Shown here piece by piece: positions 39,501 to 53,564 of a DNA stretch of 64,000 nt (position 1 is the stretch's first letter; every line of letters begins with the position of its first letter). The notes beneath the pieces were generated by a model. The model was not told where the DNA came from and searched no databases. It worked only from the letters and a program-made list of their open reading frames with translations. Source of the DNA: Echinococcus granulosus (Eukaryota > Platyhelminthes > Cestoda > Cyclophyllidea > Taeniidae); the NCBI RefSeq assembly GCF_000524195.1, contig NW_020170511.1, positions 123,113 to 187,112 on the forward strand, written 5' to 3'. The position numbers and the translations under genes were made by a program.

Positions 39501-42500
39501 TAGCGGTCATGACCAATCGAATTGTCAACGTCACTAATAAAAGGAGAGAAAATTGTGCATGCAGAATATGAGGCGTCGGTTCTACAAAGATGCAACTTTC
39601 TACTGTGATGCCATCATTCAAACCTTTTAGAGTCCTGCATCCTACGGCTTATTTGCTAAGTGATTCCATTTCTGATGTAAAACCTTGTCGTTTATGGGTC
39701 CGAGAATTTCTCACTTATTCTGCTTACGGTCTGTTGGTTTGATTTTCCAAAATAAATGCGTTATCAGAAAATAGTCAGTCTCTATTCACGAATAACCTTA
39801 AGTGGATGGGCTAATGTACATGTGACCGATCAAGCAACATGTTCGCTACATCAGCTAGACTGCCATTTAACTATCTTACCTAAAACCAAAGATCATGTCG
39901 CCAACTTTTGATAGACACCATTTCGGGTAAAGATATATGCACAGAAAGCCAGTTTTCCTGGTACTTGAGGCTGTACTTCAACAAAAAACGTGCAAGCTGT
40001 CTTTTTGGAATCTCTAACCAGCATCCGTTCATTTATTTATCCAACTTTCAAAAAAAAGGTTGAGGATCTCAGCAGACTTTACCTTATAAAAATATCAAAC
40101 TAAAAACTTGATTTTGCTTAATCTTTCCCCTGTAACTAAGCTTGTAGCAAATCTCACAGTTTGTGTGGCCGAAATGCCATCATTTGGAAGACACTTTACA
40201 GGCGCAAAAGAAAAAAAACAAGAGGAATTTCTTCCAATTTTGTGCTCTGGGAGAAGTTTTTGAAAAAAGCAGCTTAAACGATGGTTCTTATACTAACGCA
40301 CATGAGAACTTGGTCGTAAAAGTAAAAATTGAATATTTTGATAACAGCTTATGATTTGTAGAAGTTGCTTAACCAACGATTTTGGATGGAATGAAATGAG
40401 AGTCGTCTCGTTGCCAGAGTCCAGCAAGCTCTGAGGCTTTGTAAGTTTGTTTCTCTGACCGATAAAGTAGAACAAACAAACTCTCCTTTTCCCTGATAGT
40501 TTTGCCAACTTTAAATGTAAAAAGATCGACCAAAACAATCGAGAAGATGCAGTGGCCTTGAGGGTGGCTTATGCAGAGCTCCGCACCACCCCAATTCAAT
40601 TCAAAAGAATCAAAGATCCAATGTGCACCAGAAAGGAAGGTCCCATCTTTTCATTCCATAATCGGAATTAATGGGATTCATTAATCAAACTGGCCAAAAT
40701 ATTTTAACAAGTTTCCTGTCAGGGATGGGGTGGAGGTATTTGTGCCAAAATCAGCAACCTTCCTCCTCCGTGGGAATCAGTGACATCTGCCGGTCAGGAT
40801 GTTGATGTTACTTGAATCATTATTAACTTAAATGTGAAATCATGCAAACACTTATAAAAAAAATTTAGATAGCAGTAGAAAAGTATTTGCTTTGAGCTTA
40901 ACTGGCAACCACGATCGAAGTCGGTTTTAATTGCATGATTACTATACTCACGCCCGCAACTTCCTGCTCCTTCTGAATGGTTTGTCACCGCTGCAGTGAG
41001 GAGTCACAGGCAGCAATACTGACATGGTAGAATTTCAACTTCATCACCTCATTAGAAAGCCCATTCAGTAAGTTCGGAGGTAAATTAAGTTCTTAAATGG
41101 AATCCGAATCAAGGCACCTTTCCTATACCGCTATGACAGTGAGAAAACGACGAGAAACCTCTCCTTGTCAGCGCTATCATTAAAGCGTAAGAGAAGTATC
41201 CATCAACTACAGTGTCATGTAACCAGTGAAACACGCCAAAAAGATGATCTTGCCAATGCTTACTGCTTAACAGAGGAAAAGATGTACTGTTTCATGCTTC
41301 ACTTTGTAATTCCCTATTAGTTTCTCGCAAGTCAGTGGGCTTGATGCAACATCGTAACTCGGCTTACTCTGAATAGACGAAAAAGATCACTTAACTAATT
41401 ATATGCTGTCTTTGTGGAATATAATTAGTAGATATTCTTACCTCAAGCGAGTATTGTGGTTTTGATTTCCCCTCCGCTTCGGCCATTCCATCCTTGACGA
41501 TTCCACTATACCACCAAATGCACACCGACACGGCATTCGCCCTGATTTTCTCTACCACCTCCGATTTCCGCCCTTTGGGTGGAGAAGGCTTGATACATAT
41601 TGCGTAGCATGGGAAAACCTACAAACAATCCAACCGTTATGAAGGGGGTTCGGTGTTTGTCGCCTCCTCGAAAATTGATGGCGCTCACTCTGCGACTTGG
41701 TTGGTGCGTCGACTGACCGCTTTTAACCCACAAAGTCTACTCAAATAAGTGCAACTTATGCAAAAATTAAACAGGTTTGAGTAAAGTTTTATGGTTATAT
41801 GAAAAAGCATTACATAAGGCAAATAAAACTATCCTTCTTTCTGACACCCAGCCATTGAAGTAGAGCAAATTGGAGGTAATAGCAGTGATTAAGATGCGCA
41901 CATTTTTTATTTATCCTAACCGAAAATAGGTTTTAGTCCCTGTTAGTTATCTGCGTCACCTGCATGTGTTTTGGGGACTTTCAGTTCAATTCTTAAAGCT
42001 CTCAAATTACTCACAATGACTACCTGTTAATTGGGGTCTATCGGGCTCGTCACCGTCGGATGTTGTGTACTTTAGAAGATTCTTGCTTCAGTGTGGCCAT
42101 TTGATGGAATGATTAGTCTTTTTACTGGTAAACGCTCCGCACAGAGTCATCTGGCAGATTTAAGAAGTAATGAAGGAACACTTCGCAGGTATATTAACAC
42201 CCACGGAGGGTTGGGTTATTTTAATTTAAAGATAAAAAAGAAAAAGTCCTACAGGAAAACCCAAATTACCAAAATTAAATTAAAAGTATATTTTATGAAT
42301 TCTTGGTAGAACAGTAATCATTTGATGAAGACGTTTTCTACCGTCCAATGTGTCCCACAATTATAAGTAACAGGATCTAAAATGGGGTTAGGGATATAGG
42401 AACCAAGACAACAAAGGTTGAGAAGATTTCGTCATCTTTGCCCCTGCGGTGGCCTCCAACTTAGGCCCTACGTCACGCTCAACGAAAAGACGTGATTAGG

Positions 42501-45488
42501 TCGGAGACTGGTTAACCAGTGGCTTGGGCAATGCCACGCCCCCAAATGACGTATCCTTTTGTTCCTTAAGCTTTAACGAAATTTTAAGACCGTTCCAAAA
42601 CACCTAAAACGATATTTCAAAAGTCTTTTGTTCAAGATGAAACGTACTCAAAAAGATTGCCTTTAGTGAATAATTTCTTCTAAGTTATTTCAACTCCAGT
42701 AAAAAATTCAGTTTGTAACATAAATGGTTGGTACAGTACAGATTTATTAGCAAATTAAAAATAAATCGCAATGAGGATTTGGGCTCTTTATTGGCAATCC
42801 TCATATTTGTTCATTCTTTCGAGGGTGAAAAGTAGTTTTCTCTTTCCAAAAAAATTTAATTCAATCGGCCAATCAGAATCTATTCACAACAGAGTGGCCA
42901 TGACCAAAAAGTATCAGGAATCGGTATCATTTGATCATATACTTATTTACTTGCTAGTATAACTTAGTTCTGCTTCCTCCATCCCAGAAAAGCCATCATT
43001 CGAGGCATAAAAGTGGACCATTTAAGATGCATGGCATGACTCGAACCTGCAGAGAATTGCCCAGCTAAGGGTATTTTAAAATTATTCCGAAGATCCAAAG
43101 GCCTTTTCAATTTGGAGATAACTTTGAAATCATACGTAATCGTAGTTATTCTCGGACATTTGAAAGTATCCGCAAAACCAGCGTCAGTCCATAAAAATTG
43201 CCGTCTTTTAAAAAATGAAACGAAGGCCATTCGCTGGACTGGCATCACAGGGAGACAAAGACTTCTAAATTTCATAATTTTGATGTTCACCGTTACCTTT
43301 GGTCATTTAATTTCAGAAAACATTAAAGTCAGTAAACAAACACCATTTCCTTTACTCCTGCGTACAGAGGGAAGATTCTCTGACCAATTTGCAGAGATTT
43401 AAGATATGTGTCATGTTTTTACAAACTAGGGAAGCTAGTTGGCATCCAAAGAAATGCCACTGCTTTCCATAACCAATCCTTCTTGTGGTCTTGATAATCA
43501 AGAAGTTGGAAGAAAGCCTTTATACGGTTATTTTAACAAAGGTGCGTGTGGAGTTTTCCTGTGTTTCCTACAATCCCACATCATTTGCTAGTCTCCTCTT
43601 TACTCCTCCTTACGTCAAATAGAAAAAAACTGATATCCAGATTGCCTCACCAGGAAATAAACTTTACTAAACCAATCAAAGAGTGGATTTTAAGCATGAG
43701 ATATAGGACCAAGAGCGCTTTACATTGTCTAGCAGTGTATAAAGCAAGTCAAATATTCCGAATCTGAAAGTTTTGACTCTTACCTGGAAGACAAGCATTT
43801 TACTTGCATTCAGCTGATTATTTTTTGTCGCACTAAGTTGGTTGGTGTACATTACACCCAAAATAAAGGACAAACGGAATCACTTAAGAGAATGCTACTA
43901 ATTCGCCACAAGTGGCGTAATTTTCCTGATTAATTTGAAGCATTCTACTTGCCCATTCTCCCACATAATCTTTGTTTTTCTCTTTTTTCCCCAGTACTGG
44001 GGGCAATGCCGATAAAGCTAATTGTCACACAAGCCAGAACCGTATAAAATCAGTGAAGTTCAGCTTCTTTTTCTCCTCTATCAAAGCAAGTACATGGCAG
44101 AAAATTAACAACCGATCTATTTTTATCTATTCCCCTGGAAAGATATCCCTCCGAATGCCTTGAAGGCAAAGGTATAGCAATTCCAGATTAGTTTGGATTA
44201 AGAAGCGGTTGTACTGACTTTTCACAGAATACCTGATGACTTCAGTAAGCTAATTAAGGAACGTATGCTAAGTGTAAGTGTTTTTCAGGCGTTTACAGAT
44301 GAATTTCTTTAATAAAACATTGAAAAATTTTTATTGAGAAGGAAAACTAAGTGTTGAAACCGTGATGTATTCCTCGAGAATGGTCAGTAACATGCCAAAA
44401 TCGTGATCGAATTCCAGCTGATGTCTCTTTTAGACTAATGAGAAAGATTTGGATTTTGATGACATCAGGGCTCATTTACAAGACTTGAGAGATTTGATTG
44501 AGGACTGTCAGTTCGAAGTCATTATATTTGTCTACCGAGAAATGTGGTAATTAATCGGGTTTAATAAGGCTTTACCTTATTGATATCAAAACCTACCGCG
44601 ATTAGTAATTTTGGACGCTTCTGAGAATGCATTTTAGGTTTAATGAGGATAATGCCACCCAAATTGCGTCGTTAGGGGTAGGCTAATTTCTACTTGATGA
44701 TATTTGAAAGATTTGGGCAATAATTCTAATAATGGGCTAACCGTGCACTTAGAGACCGAAAATAGACTTTTCTCCCTTATTCCTACTTGTAGAGCTTTCC
44801 ACAAACAGGAGAGTTTTATCTCTACGTGGTACCATCAGCTATAGTTTCAAGAAAATGCTCAGTTCGAATTAAAAGATATCCTAAAGGCCACTAAGTTGTG
44901 GTCATATAATGGGCTTCATTTAGTGACCTGCGAGAATCGCTTAGCCAAAGAAATGTTCCTTAAACGAGAAAACACGAAAATCCTTTATACAGTAAACAAC
45001 GACAGGTGAGCCATCATCGGAAGTTGTTTCCTCTCAAATCCTTCCTCCTGATCTGCGTATAGAAAGTAGATGATTTAGGAGTGAATTAGCCAAGCAGGAA
45101 GTACTCATGAGTCGCCCCGTATAAACCTTTTTTCACGAGCAATATAAGGTGGAACTGATGTTTGCTTTGGATGGTGAGTGGGTGTGGCCACTACAGACTC
45201 ACACAGGAGCAGAAAATCTCGCACCACAAACGCATTTTGTCACATATGACAGAGGAGAAATCACACCTGCAGCAAAAAAGTCACACGTCTATGTGACAAC
45301 GCCTTCCGACTACATTGTGACCCAAGGTCTGTTTGGACCGAGGTAAACGGAATGATTGCAAGCATTTAAATGCATTTCAAGTCAGAAAGAAGCAAACTAA
45401 GGCAAAATAATTAAGGAATATTCGAGTCTTTTGCTTAACAATTCGCAACATAATTAAATAAACTTGGAAGATTTAATTGCCAGAATTG
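33583..45488. other. Intergenic sequence without a supported gene
   Basis: Sequence between the two gaps. Open frames such as 43290-42964 (minus) and 43112-43402 (plus) overlap each other and have no domain. The region 44434-45346 holds short frames with splice-like borders, but they do not join in phase and are listed as rejected. I see nothing else that I can name. Confidence 0.55.
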
Positions 45489-45588
45489 NNNNNNNNNNNN
45501 NNNNNNNNNNNNNNNNNNNNNNNNNNNNNNNNNNNNNNNNNNNNNNNNNNNNNNNNNNNNNNNNNNNNNNNNNNNNNNNNNNNNNNNN
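45489..45588. other. Assembly gap, 100 N
   Basis: A second run of exactly 100 N, the same length as the first, again pointing to a placeholder. Open frames that cross it are artefacts. Confidence 0.99.
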
Positions 45589-48500
45589 TAAACCCACATA
45601 AAATGACCATCCTGAAACACGCTGGTAGGTTTATTTCAAATGACATGTTGATCCGCATCATAGTGCGTAGAAAGAATACTTATACAGATTAGTAAGTTTA
45701 GGATGAAAATGTTGCAGTACTGCACGCACACTCAAGGATTGTCCAAGGGAAATAGCTGTCTTGGAGTGGAAGAACATTTTGCGCGCCGTGGTTTTGATTC
45801 TCGCAATGGAGCGTTGTGTGGGCTATCTTTCCAGACCACCGCTAAAATTACGTGTAACAAACCTTGTAAATGGAAATACGAGTAAGCCTGTCCATTTTTC
45901 GAGAAACGAATTTAAAAATGCATCTTACGTTTGTCCGGTGTGTGCAATAAATCCTCCTGCTGCGCCTCAGGGGGTGTTCTAAATTTAAAAAAAAAAGAGG
46001 GGGAATAATCATCCATTGCGGATTGCCTACAGTAAACGGGTAAGGAAACATGGTATAACTTACTCTGCAGATGAGATGGCATTCAGCAAGTCTGGGTTGA
46101 GACAGCGAGTGTTTGCTTCCGAGTTCGATGTCCTGAGGTCAATTAAAACCGAAAAAATGTTTCAATAATACCTTAATACAACACCTTTACAATTAAGTTA
46201 GTGCCATTGTAAAGGCAATAAAGCATTAAGCAAGTAAATTTGTGACACGTGTACCCTCGCTTTCTTTGTAAAAGGTAATTACGATCATCCGGTTCTCCCG
46301 GCTTTAATGCGCTAGAGAAAAATTGGAAAAAAAAGGCGCGTGTAATGGGTGTGCTAGAAAATGGCACTTTGTTAAAGATACTACTTAGAAAGGGGGTTGC
46401 AATGGGTGGACTTATTTGCCGCCTAATGAGAAATCGGGATATCTGTCACTGCCAGTGTTCGCAGCTGGGGCCCTCAAAGTGATTAAATTAGGTGGATAAC
46501 TTAGGGATGCTTAACGGCACTGAATGGAGATGAATGCCATTATTCTCTTTGGCAAATGGGTCAAAGATGCGAACTGTAAAACATCTTCCCTATTGCATAT
46601 ATTTTGGGGAATGAAATGGAAAATAATTTAACTCAAAACACAAGTGATGGCTGTTAAAGAGAATAATACATTTTAAAATGGTGCTACTTAAGCGGTGAAA
46701 TTGGGTTATCTACCACTGCTAGTGGTAGTCGATATGAAGAAAAAGGATTGAAATGAAGCATTTATGTCGAACTGGCATACCCTTCGCTTGAGGTTGGGTT
46801 TTGAACACTCCTAACATCCGTATTAGTTCCAGTATTAGACGCACTGCAAACACAGTAAAACAGGAGAAATCATGCTTTGGATACAGGACAGCATTGCCTG
46901 CCTCGATAGCTGACCCTTAAATGATCTTATGAAAGCAAAAGTTCACCCGACTGCTGAGTCCTACACTTTTACCTTTACGCACAACTCACCTCTCCCGTTG
47001 CTGTTTGTTCAGGTCACTCGATTGTTCGCTCGAGTTACCAAAGGCATAGTCCGCGTAAGGAAATTTGTCCCCAAAACTAAGAATAAGCAAAGTAACTGAC
47101 TCACTTCATCCTGTTGTCGTCAACAGATGCTACGTGCAATACATGGTAGATCTCATATACAAGACGGTTAGGCACGTTATTGGGTAGTATTTCCGTATTT
47201 CTGATTGGCCAATAGTCCGATCGATGGTTTCCATAAATGTGCTCCAATAATTCCATCAAATTAGGAAGGTTCCTTAGTTAATTTGAAGTACCAATATTTG
47301 GAAAGGATGTATTTTAGGCGAAAATAAGGGAACATCAACTTTTAACGAAGTTATCATAATGGCCACTGAAATCTCGGGAAAATTCCCTCCTCCTTTCCCT
47401 TTTTCGCACTCCCGCTCTCTTTCCCTCCATAGCTACCTATGTGTTTCAGTATTCAATCTTGACAATATTTTGAACTATGCGTATTACGCTAAGGTAACAG
47501 TTCTTGGAAAGAGAATTCACCCCTTCCCAAACCAATTATATCTGTGTAGATGAATTTGCGAAAATGTGGTATCGCCACTAAATTTAAGAAGTCCCTCTAC
47601 AGTGGGAACAACATTTGTAAAGGGTTCACTAAACAATACTACGAGCCCATCCACGTGGTTTATTGCATTAAATTCAGGGAGTATATTGGGGCACTGCATG
47701 TTAAAGCCAATTTTACTAAGCTGTCAAAGTAGCGCATGTTGCATATTGGTGAAGTAATGCTCAGACATCATATTGAGGAAGGTTATAAAAATTATTTGCT
47801 TCGACAAATCTAAGGTCCTGTCTTTGGTATCACAAAGTGTGCTCAAATGAATTTGGAAGTGGGAGTTAAAAGCCGTAATGTTGTTATATTATGTACTTTA
47901 CTGTGTAGGAGTTGGCGGAACTCCCTACCCCCTAAAGTAGGAGCACACTATCGTGTACATATCCAGTCGATGCCTGCTGAAATAACGAGTAATGATGATA
48001 ACCTTCATAAGGACTAGGCGAAAACAGCTGGTATGCAAGGGAGAGTTAAGGTACTAAATCCTACAATAGCGGGACGCTTGGCTGCTTAACAACATGACTA
48101 ATGGACAGATGGTTGTCCTTTCTCAAGAATCGAGATCCTGATTGTTTCGAAATTGTTTTGCAGAGTGGATAAACAGCGGTCATTCCTGTGTTAGCGGATT
48201 ATGTTTTCGCACAATTTGAACTAAATTTTCGCCAAATGGAGCGATCGTTAGGAATTTCGTAAAATTCTAGGATTAGAAGGAATATTTGTTAAGGAGCTTG
48301 AAGACGGCTTTTTCTTTCCTTTGTCACCAGACAGGATATACAAGCTTTGTCCGTGACTCGTGAGCAAAAGCAAATTTCCATTTGATTTGTAGAGTAATAA
48401 ATACGAGACATATTTTTGGGGTTTTTAATCAAATTACATGTCCGGCTCCATTTACAGCTCATATTCTTGAATAAATTTGAAGTAACACCTCTGCGGCAGT

Positions 48501-51500
48501 GGTAACTCATGCTCTGGCAGCAAGCATCAACAATCCAGGTCTATCGAGCTTAAAACTACCAGCAAGATGCGAGGTACAGGTCTGCTCGTGCTACCGTTAA
48601 GGCTGCGTTGTCTCTTTAGGAGGGACGTGAGCTGTTCCTTCGTCTAGAGCAACTTTAAGTTCTCCCTTAAAACGGTAAAAATTTGCGTCTTTAATCGTCT
48701 TCTGTCAGTTGCTTACTCTATTACAGGCAAAAATTGCTTTTTTTCCAATGGTTAATGGGAGAAGGTCCATAATGAGCCCGTGACAAATTGTGAGACATGT
48801 ATTTTTGACATTATTGGCATTGCCAGCCATCTCAACTCCAGCTTAGTAAAAGAAAGGCGAGGTGAAGTCTTGTTAGCTGAAATCGGTCGTCTTTGCTGTT
48901 AATTCTATGATTTTTTGTTGCTACGTTGATAGTGATAATTCGGTGACCTGGGCCGATAGACAAGACTGACGCTTACTGTCACTTTATATGGCAGAATGAT
49001 GTAAAATCCCAATGATTCAAAGAAATGCCATTGACATCATGTCGGTTTGTTGAGAGCGCTGATGAGAACGTAATTTTAAAGACAGTTGGGCCACTGATAA
49101 AATCCATCAATCAGAATTAGTTTTTACATCAAGTAGTTGAATTCGTTAACAATCCCACTTTGGGGTTCGATACTAATAACGGACAATGCACGGACAAGCG
49201 CCTTGGTACGCTGTTCCTTCGTTAAAAAGTCATAAAGTGTTGAGGTATTAAGCACGAAGCTAAGCTTTTGGAACAAAACCTGCAATAGCTCACTAAATAC
49301 AAGGCGCATACCAAAGATGGTTTAAAGAAAAGTGAAAAAAGCACAAGTTGGTAATGGCTGCTCTTTAAGTGTATTAATAGGCAAACCCCACCAAAGTCTG
49401 CTTGGTTGATGAGCCAACTGCTAAACTAGAACTACGGTTGCCATCAGTAAAAACTAATCATTTTTTGAAAATTACCCACTTGTTGATCCCCTACGCTGGT
49501 TTATTCACAATCTCATTCTTTTTTAGATAAGTGTGCTGCACCTTGGTGATGAAGAAGCCAAATCTGTGCTTTGACTGGGGCAGGCTTCATGATTAACACG
49601 CAGATTAAGGCATGCAGTAGTGTCAGGATTGATACTAATTGCTAAGTGCTTGTTACTCCGCCAGCCACTGACAAGACATGACGACAAATTTTGACCATAT
49701 CTAATCAAACCCAGATTATGGCATTGTGATAATCGTGTGGGTGAATACTGTGAGAAATGCAGTCAAATAAAACCTGAAGACGATGGGTTAAAGTTTTTTC
49801 TGGTCGTGTAATGTATTAGTCGTGAATGATGCATCCAAAGCTAACGGTTCTACACCACCTCCGTTTAGGCCTTTGATGTGTTTGCCAATGTCCGAAACAG
49901 TCACCACAAGGCAGACGTTCTCAATGAAGGCATTCGTCACTGTTATTAAAAGTATTTTTGAAACTATTTGTTCATTATTAACTTAAAGCAAGAATATGAC
50001 ATTTGTCAACATTTTGATAGGATAAGAAGCCTTCCCTATATGTTGTTAGGTGACTTAACCATTCACTTGAGTCATTTTATTTCCTTAATGCGTACGGAAG
50101 TTGGTCGAGTTTACTTTCAAATATCGCCTTATTTAGTAACTACCAGGAGTAATGAGAGTTTCCATCAAAAATGATGTCAGTGGAAAAAAAGTAGTAAAAT
50201 AAATGGTAACTAGGATCCACTTTACCATCCCAAAGTTTGCCAGTTGGAGTCGTCCAAACTAAACACTTAAAAGAACATCTCCTAATTCTTCCTGTGGATA
50301 TTATTTCCACAACAATAACCTAGAACATATTGCGGATCATTAATTACTGCTTGATACAACAATAGAATCATACACTACCAGTGTATGGCAAGGGTTTGAG
50401 CTTCCGTCACAGGATGATGCTTTAATGGCTATTACCATCCCGAGCATTGAGTAGCCTCACCTCATATTAGAGACAAAATCTCTGCCACTCTAGTGGATTA
50501 CAAGTGCCCCTAGAAGTTCCATTTTTCACTTGGTTCAAATTGCCACTATGTGAGAAGCCCGAAGTAGTGTTGAAAAGTAACTATTTGTCTGCATCAAAGG
50601 GCGACATTTTTTTTTTAATAGAGCTGTGATTTTTGCAAAATTGAAGCTTGTTGAGTGAAGTGTAGGGATGCAAGCAAGTGGAGAGTACGACCCCACCCTA
50701 GCTGTGGGCATGTAATCCATTTTGAAATAATTATAAGTTGCGTGAACTGTCGTTTCCTCTTACAAGTCGGTCCAGTTTTTCATATCTTTACAAAATTGTA
50801 TTTTTTGGCAACTACTTAAAATGTTAAGTAGCGAAGTGGAAAACAGCGGGTTGGCTTAAGTAAAAAATGACCTCTGCATTTGCAAGATTCCTGTCAATTA
50901 GAGATGAATTTCACTTAAAAACTCATTTTTTGGCAATTTCTTCGACTAGTGATATCAAAAGGAAGGTATTCAAGACAACATGACAAGATGGATGCAATTA
51001 GACAATGTAAACATATTTCGGCGATTAATTAGCCATTGTAAATGATTGTTCTATTAATAGACATCTGTATTTAACCATGAATTTGCCAAAGAGAGTGTAA
51101 TTTTGTACCCAGGGTTTGGCTAAGTACCCCTCATGTTAGTAATTTATAGTACTCAGCACATCACTATTAGTCAAAATCCTTATTTAAATCTTCTCAAATA
51201 ATTTAAGCCAATTCAGAGGCTTCCCTTGCATTTGCTCATAGAAAATTATTAGCTGATTCGGAACAATTTGCGACTGTTACCAACCGAGGACACGCTCATA
51301 AACTGGTAGTTCAGCAATTGTACCCTTTGGCATACCATCTACTTTACTTGATTACCTTGCATTTCTTTAGTACGCCTAATTGCTTGCATTGTCTTCTCGA
51401 CCACTCCAACTGCTGGATTTTTAAAGTGTGAGTTATTTTCATGGTCACTCGATTAAGAGCCAGGGTGAGTGCAATGTTAGCACCAGTTACAGTAGTGGCA

Positions 51501-53564
51501 AAAGTGGAACTTCTGATGTGCCTACTGTAAGGCTGCTTTAAATTAAATGAAAAGGGACTTCTGCACCAGGTGTTACAGTTTCCTTTTTCTCATCGTTCAA
51601 ATATGTTCTTGTTTGTTCTACTAAATTGGAAGCCTTTTGACGCAAAAAATGAATTTCATTTTCTTTGCATATGGTCAACTATAGGCTTCTCTGAAGGTAG
51701 GAAACCTAGCGACTTAAGTATTGATAACTTCATATCTTCCTATAGTCCATTCTTGTTTCCCATACTACTTCCAAAAGTGTAACTCGAGGCGTGTATATAT
51801 GCACCTCTGAATTATTTATGGATGAAACTTTTTTGGCTTCATTCATGCGCGCGTCGCAACGACCACTACAAAATATGTAGCCATTTCGGGGTGAGTTGGC
51901 GAGACCTCATTATTTGCATGTTAAGTAGTTCCCAAGACTACAGACAGAAATCGGCGCTGCAGGGGAACTATTGGATATGCGAACGGGACAATGATTGCTT
52001 GGGAATGAGCATATGGTACATTTATGCAATGGGAACTATAAATGACAAACAATAAAGTTAAACGTTTGAAGCAAATAAAAGGCACACAAAGTGAAATAAT
52101 AAACCTGCGTAATATAAATAAACTAATAAATAGATATGAATCTAGAATAGGGAAGTATCTGCATACATGCATACATGCGTAATTTGAGGACCAAAATACT
52201 GTAAAAGACTAGTTTTATGTGGTTCGAAAAAAGAAGATGCGAGAGAATAAAAGCGTTCAAAACGTATGAGTTTGTGGCGAATGTTTGCCAGTTCTGAGTT
52301 GGTAATTCGAGATTGATTGTACGTGGTAGTTTGATTGCTGGTATCACCCTCTTCTCTTCTTTTTTTGTATTTATAGTCTCATACCGTGACTAATGTAATG
52401 GATGTTAAATAGAGGTAGCAACCTAAATGAGGCTTTCCAAGATCGTTTTCAAAGAATATGTACACGTATACAACATAAAATAAGGCACCTGGAGAAGGTA
52501 CTCAGTAGGGCCAAAAAATTGGCTAGTTACGGAGACTGCGAGTAAACCAAATACTTAAGGCACTACATATTTGTTACACATTTTTCATTAACAAATTATT
52601 CAAGAAAGGAAATTAATCCGTGTTTTAAAAGGTAAACAGACATGCTATTAGTCAATATTGGGTGTACTCGGACATTAACCTCGAAAGCAGTGGGCTTGAA
52701 TTTATGTTTCCCTCCCAGAGCCACATCTGACATCTTGCAATTTCACTAAATCTCTCTAAATGGTTACAAAAGCTTGGTTTATGTATTAGTACGAATTACA
52801 TGTTTGTGCAAATGTCGGAAATGCATTTTGTAGCCATGAACAATTTTTTTACCTAACGAAAGCAATTCTTTCCCCTACTAGTTTTGAACAATTAGTTTTA
52901 TTTAGCATTATGCATGGATTTAATAAATCTGATTCACTATACAATACAAGGCATTCTTAATTTAGGTGAATACTTCGTTAAGAAAAGAGTGATTCTTCTG
53001 AGCAAAGTGATGGAAGTAAATGCTTTCAAAGGGTCTTTATTGCAATTTTTGCTCTTAAAAGACATTGATCCTTAATGTTAAGGGTTTTTAGACCCTTTTC
53101 TAGTTTATATTCACTAAATGGATGTTTCTCAAGGTTGTTGAGCTTCGTCGAGATTTCAACAAGTGTGTTTTAGTGTTCTTATATTAGTCTACTGTTTTTT
53201 GGATAACGCGTGTGTATTTTTAATTTCAGGCTTACGCCATTATAGCAATGCCTCTAGTTTTTAGGATTCTGACGTAGCGCTTATCAGCAAGGTTTTGCTT
53301 GCTTGACTAATATGGCTATCCCCTCCGATAAGATAATAGCGCAAAACAGCATGAGTAGAGTTTTGCCCTTAGTAGTTTGTAAAGGAACCGGTAAATAAGG
53401 CTGCGTATCATTATGCCTCTATTCAGATCCATAAAGACTGGGGAGCTCGTTTTTGGACATCATAAACCTTACACCAACTTTTACATCCTTGCTTTTGTTA
53501 ATTCCTAAACCAACTTTAGGTAAATCTATAAATTATATGGACTTGTATTTTTTAGCCACCAAAA
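45589..53564. other. Intergenic/upstream region of the kinase gene
   Basis: No exon can be supported here apart from possible unseen 5' UTR exons of the kinase gene. I looked for an upstream exon starting Met-Gly that could supply a myristoylation signal. Only a weak candidate at 46402 was found, without a good donor. The region contains the plus-strand copy of the dispersed repeat at about 51776-52205. Confidence 0.55.
51776..52205 (+). repeat. Dispersed repeat, copy B (degenerate)
   Basis: About 430 bp that align colinearly with the reverse complement of 62788-63215. Shared blocks in the same order include GTATATATGCACCTCTGAAT near the left end, TTGGCTTCATTCATGC, AGACCTCATT, CGGCGCTGCAG, TTGGATATGC, GGGACAATGA, ATGAGCATAT and GAGGACCAAAATACTG at the right end. 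Small insertions and deletions separate the blocks. Reading as copy A does gives a related stretch (ICERDNDC against ICKRDNEC), but the frame then shifts and stops. I judge it an old, decayed copy of the family. No terminal repeats or target-site duplications are evident. Confidence 0.75.

Noticed and set aside
41506..41733. 75-codon minus-strand frame with higher G+C
   Set aside because: No domain, no convincing splice borders, and only moderate length.
43025..43075. Minus-strand GGTTCGAGTC, like a tRNA B box
   Set aside because: The T stem has a mismatch, and no matching acceptor stem, A box or anticodon arm can be placed upstream.
44434..45346. Three short plus-strand frames with splice-like borders (44434-44546, 44845-45005, 45140-45345)
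   Set aside because: Each has an AG before and a GT after, but the ends do not join in phase (direct joins hit a stop), and no domain is recognisable.
46402..46470. ATG opening MGGLICRLMR, a possible myristoylated N-terminal exon for the kinase
   Set aside because: No good donor before the stop, and 7 kb from exon 1. Nothing links it to the gene.
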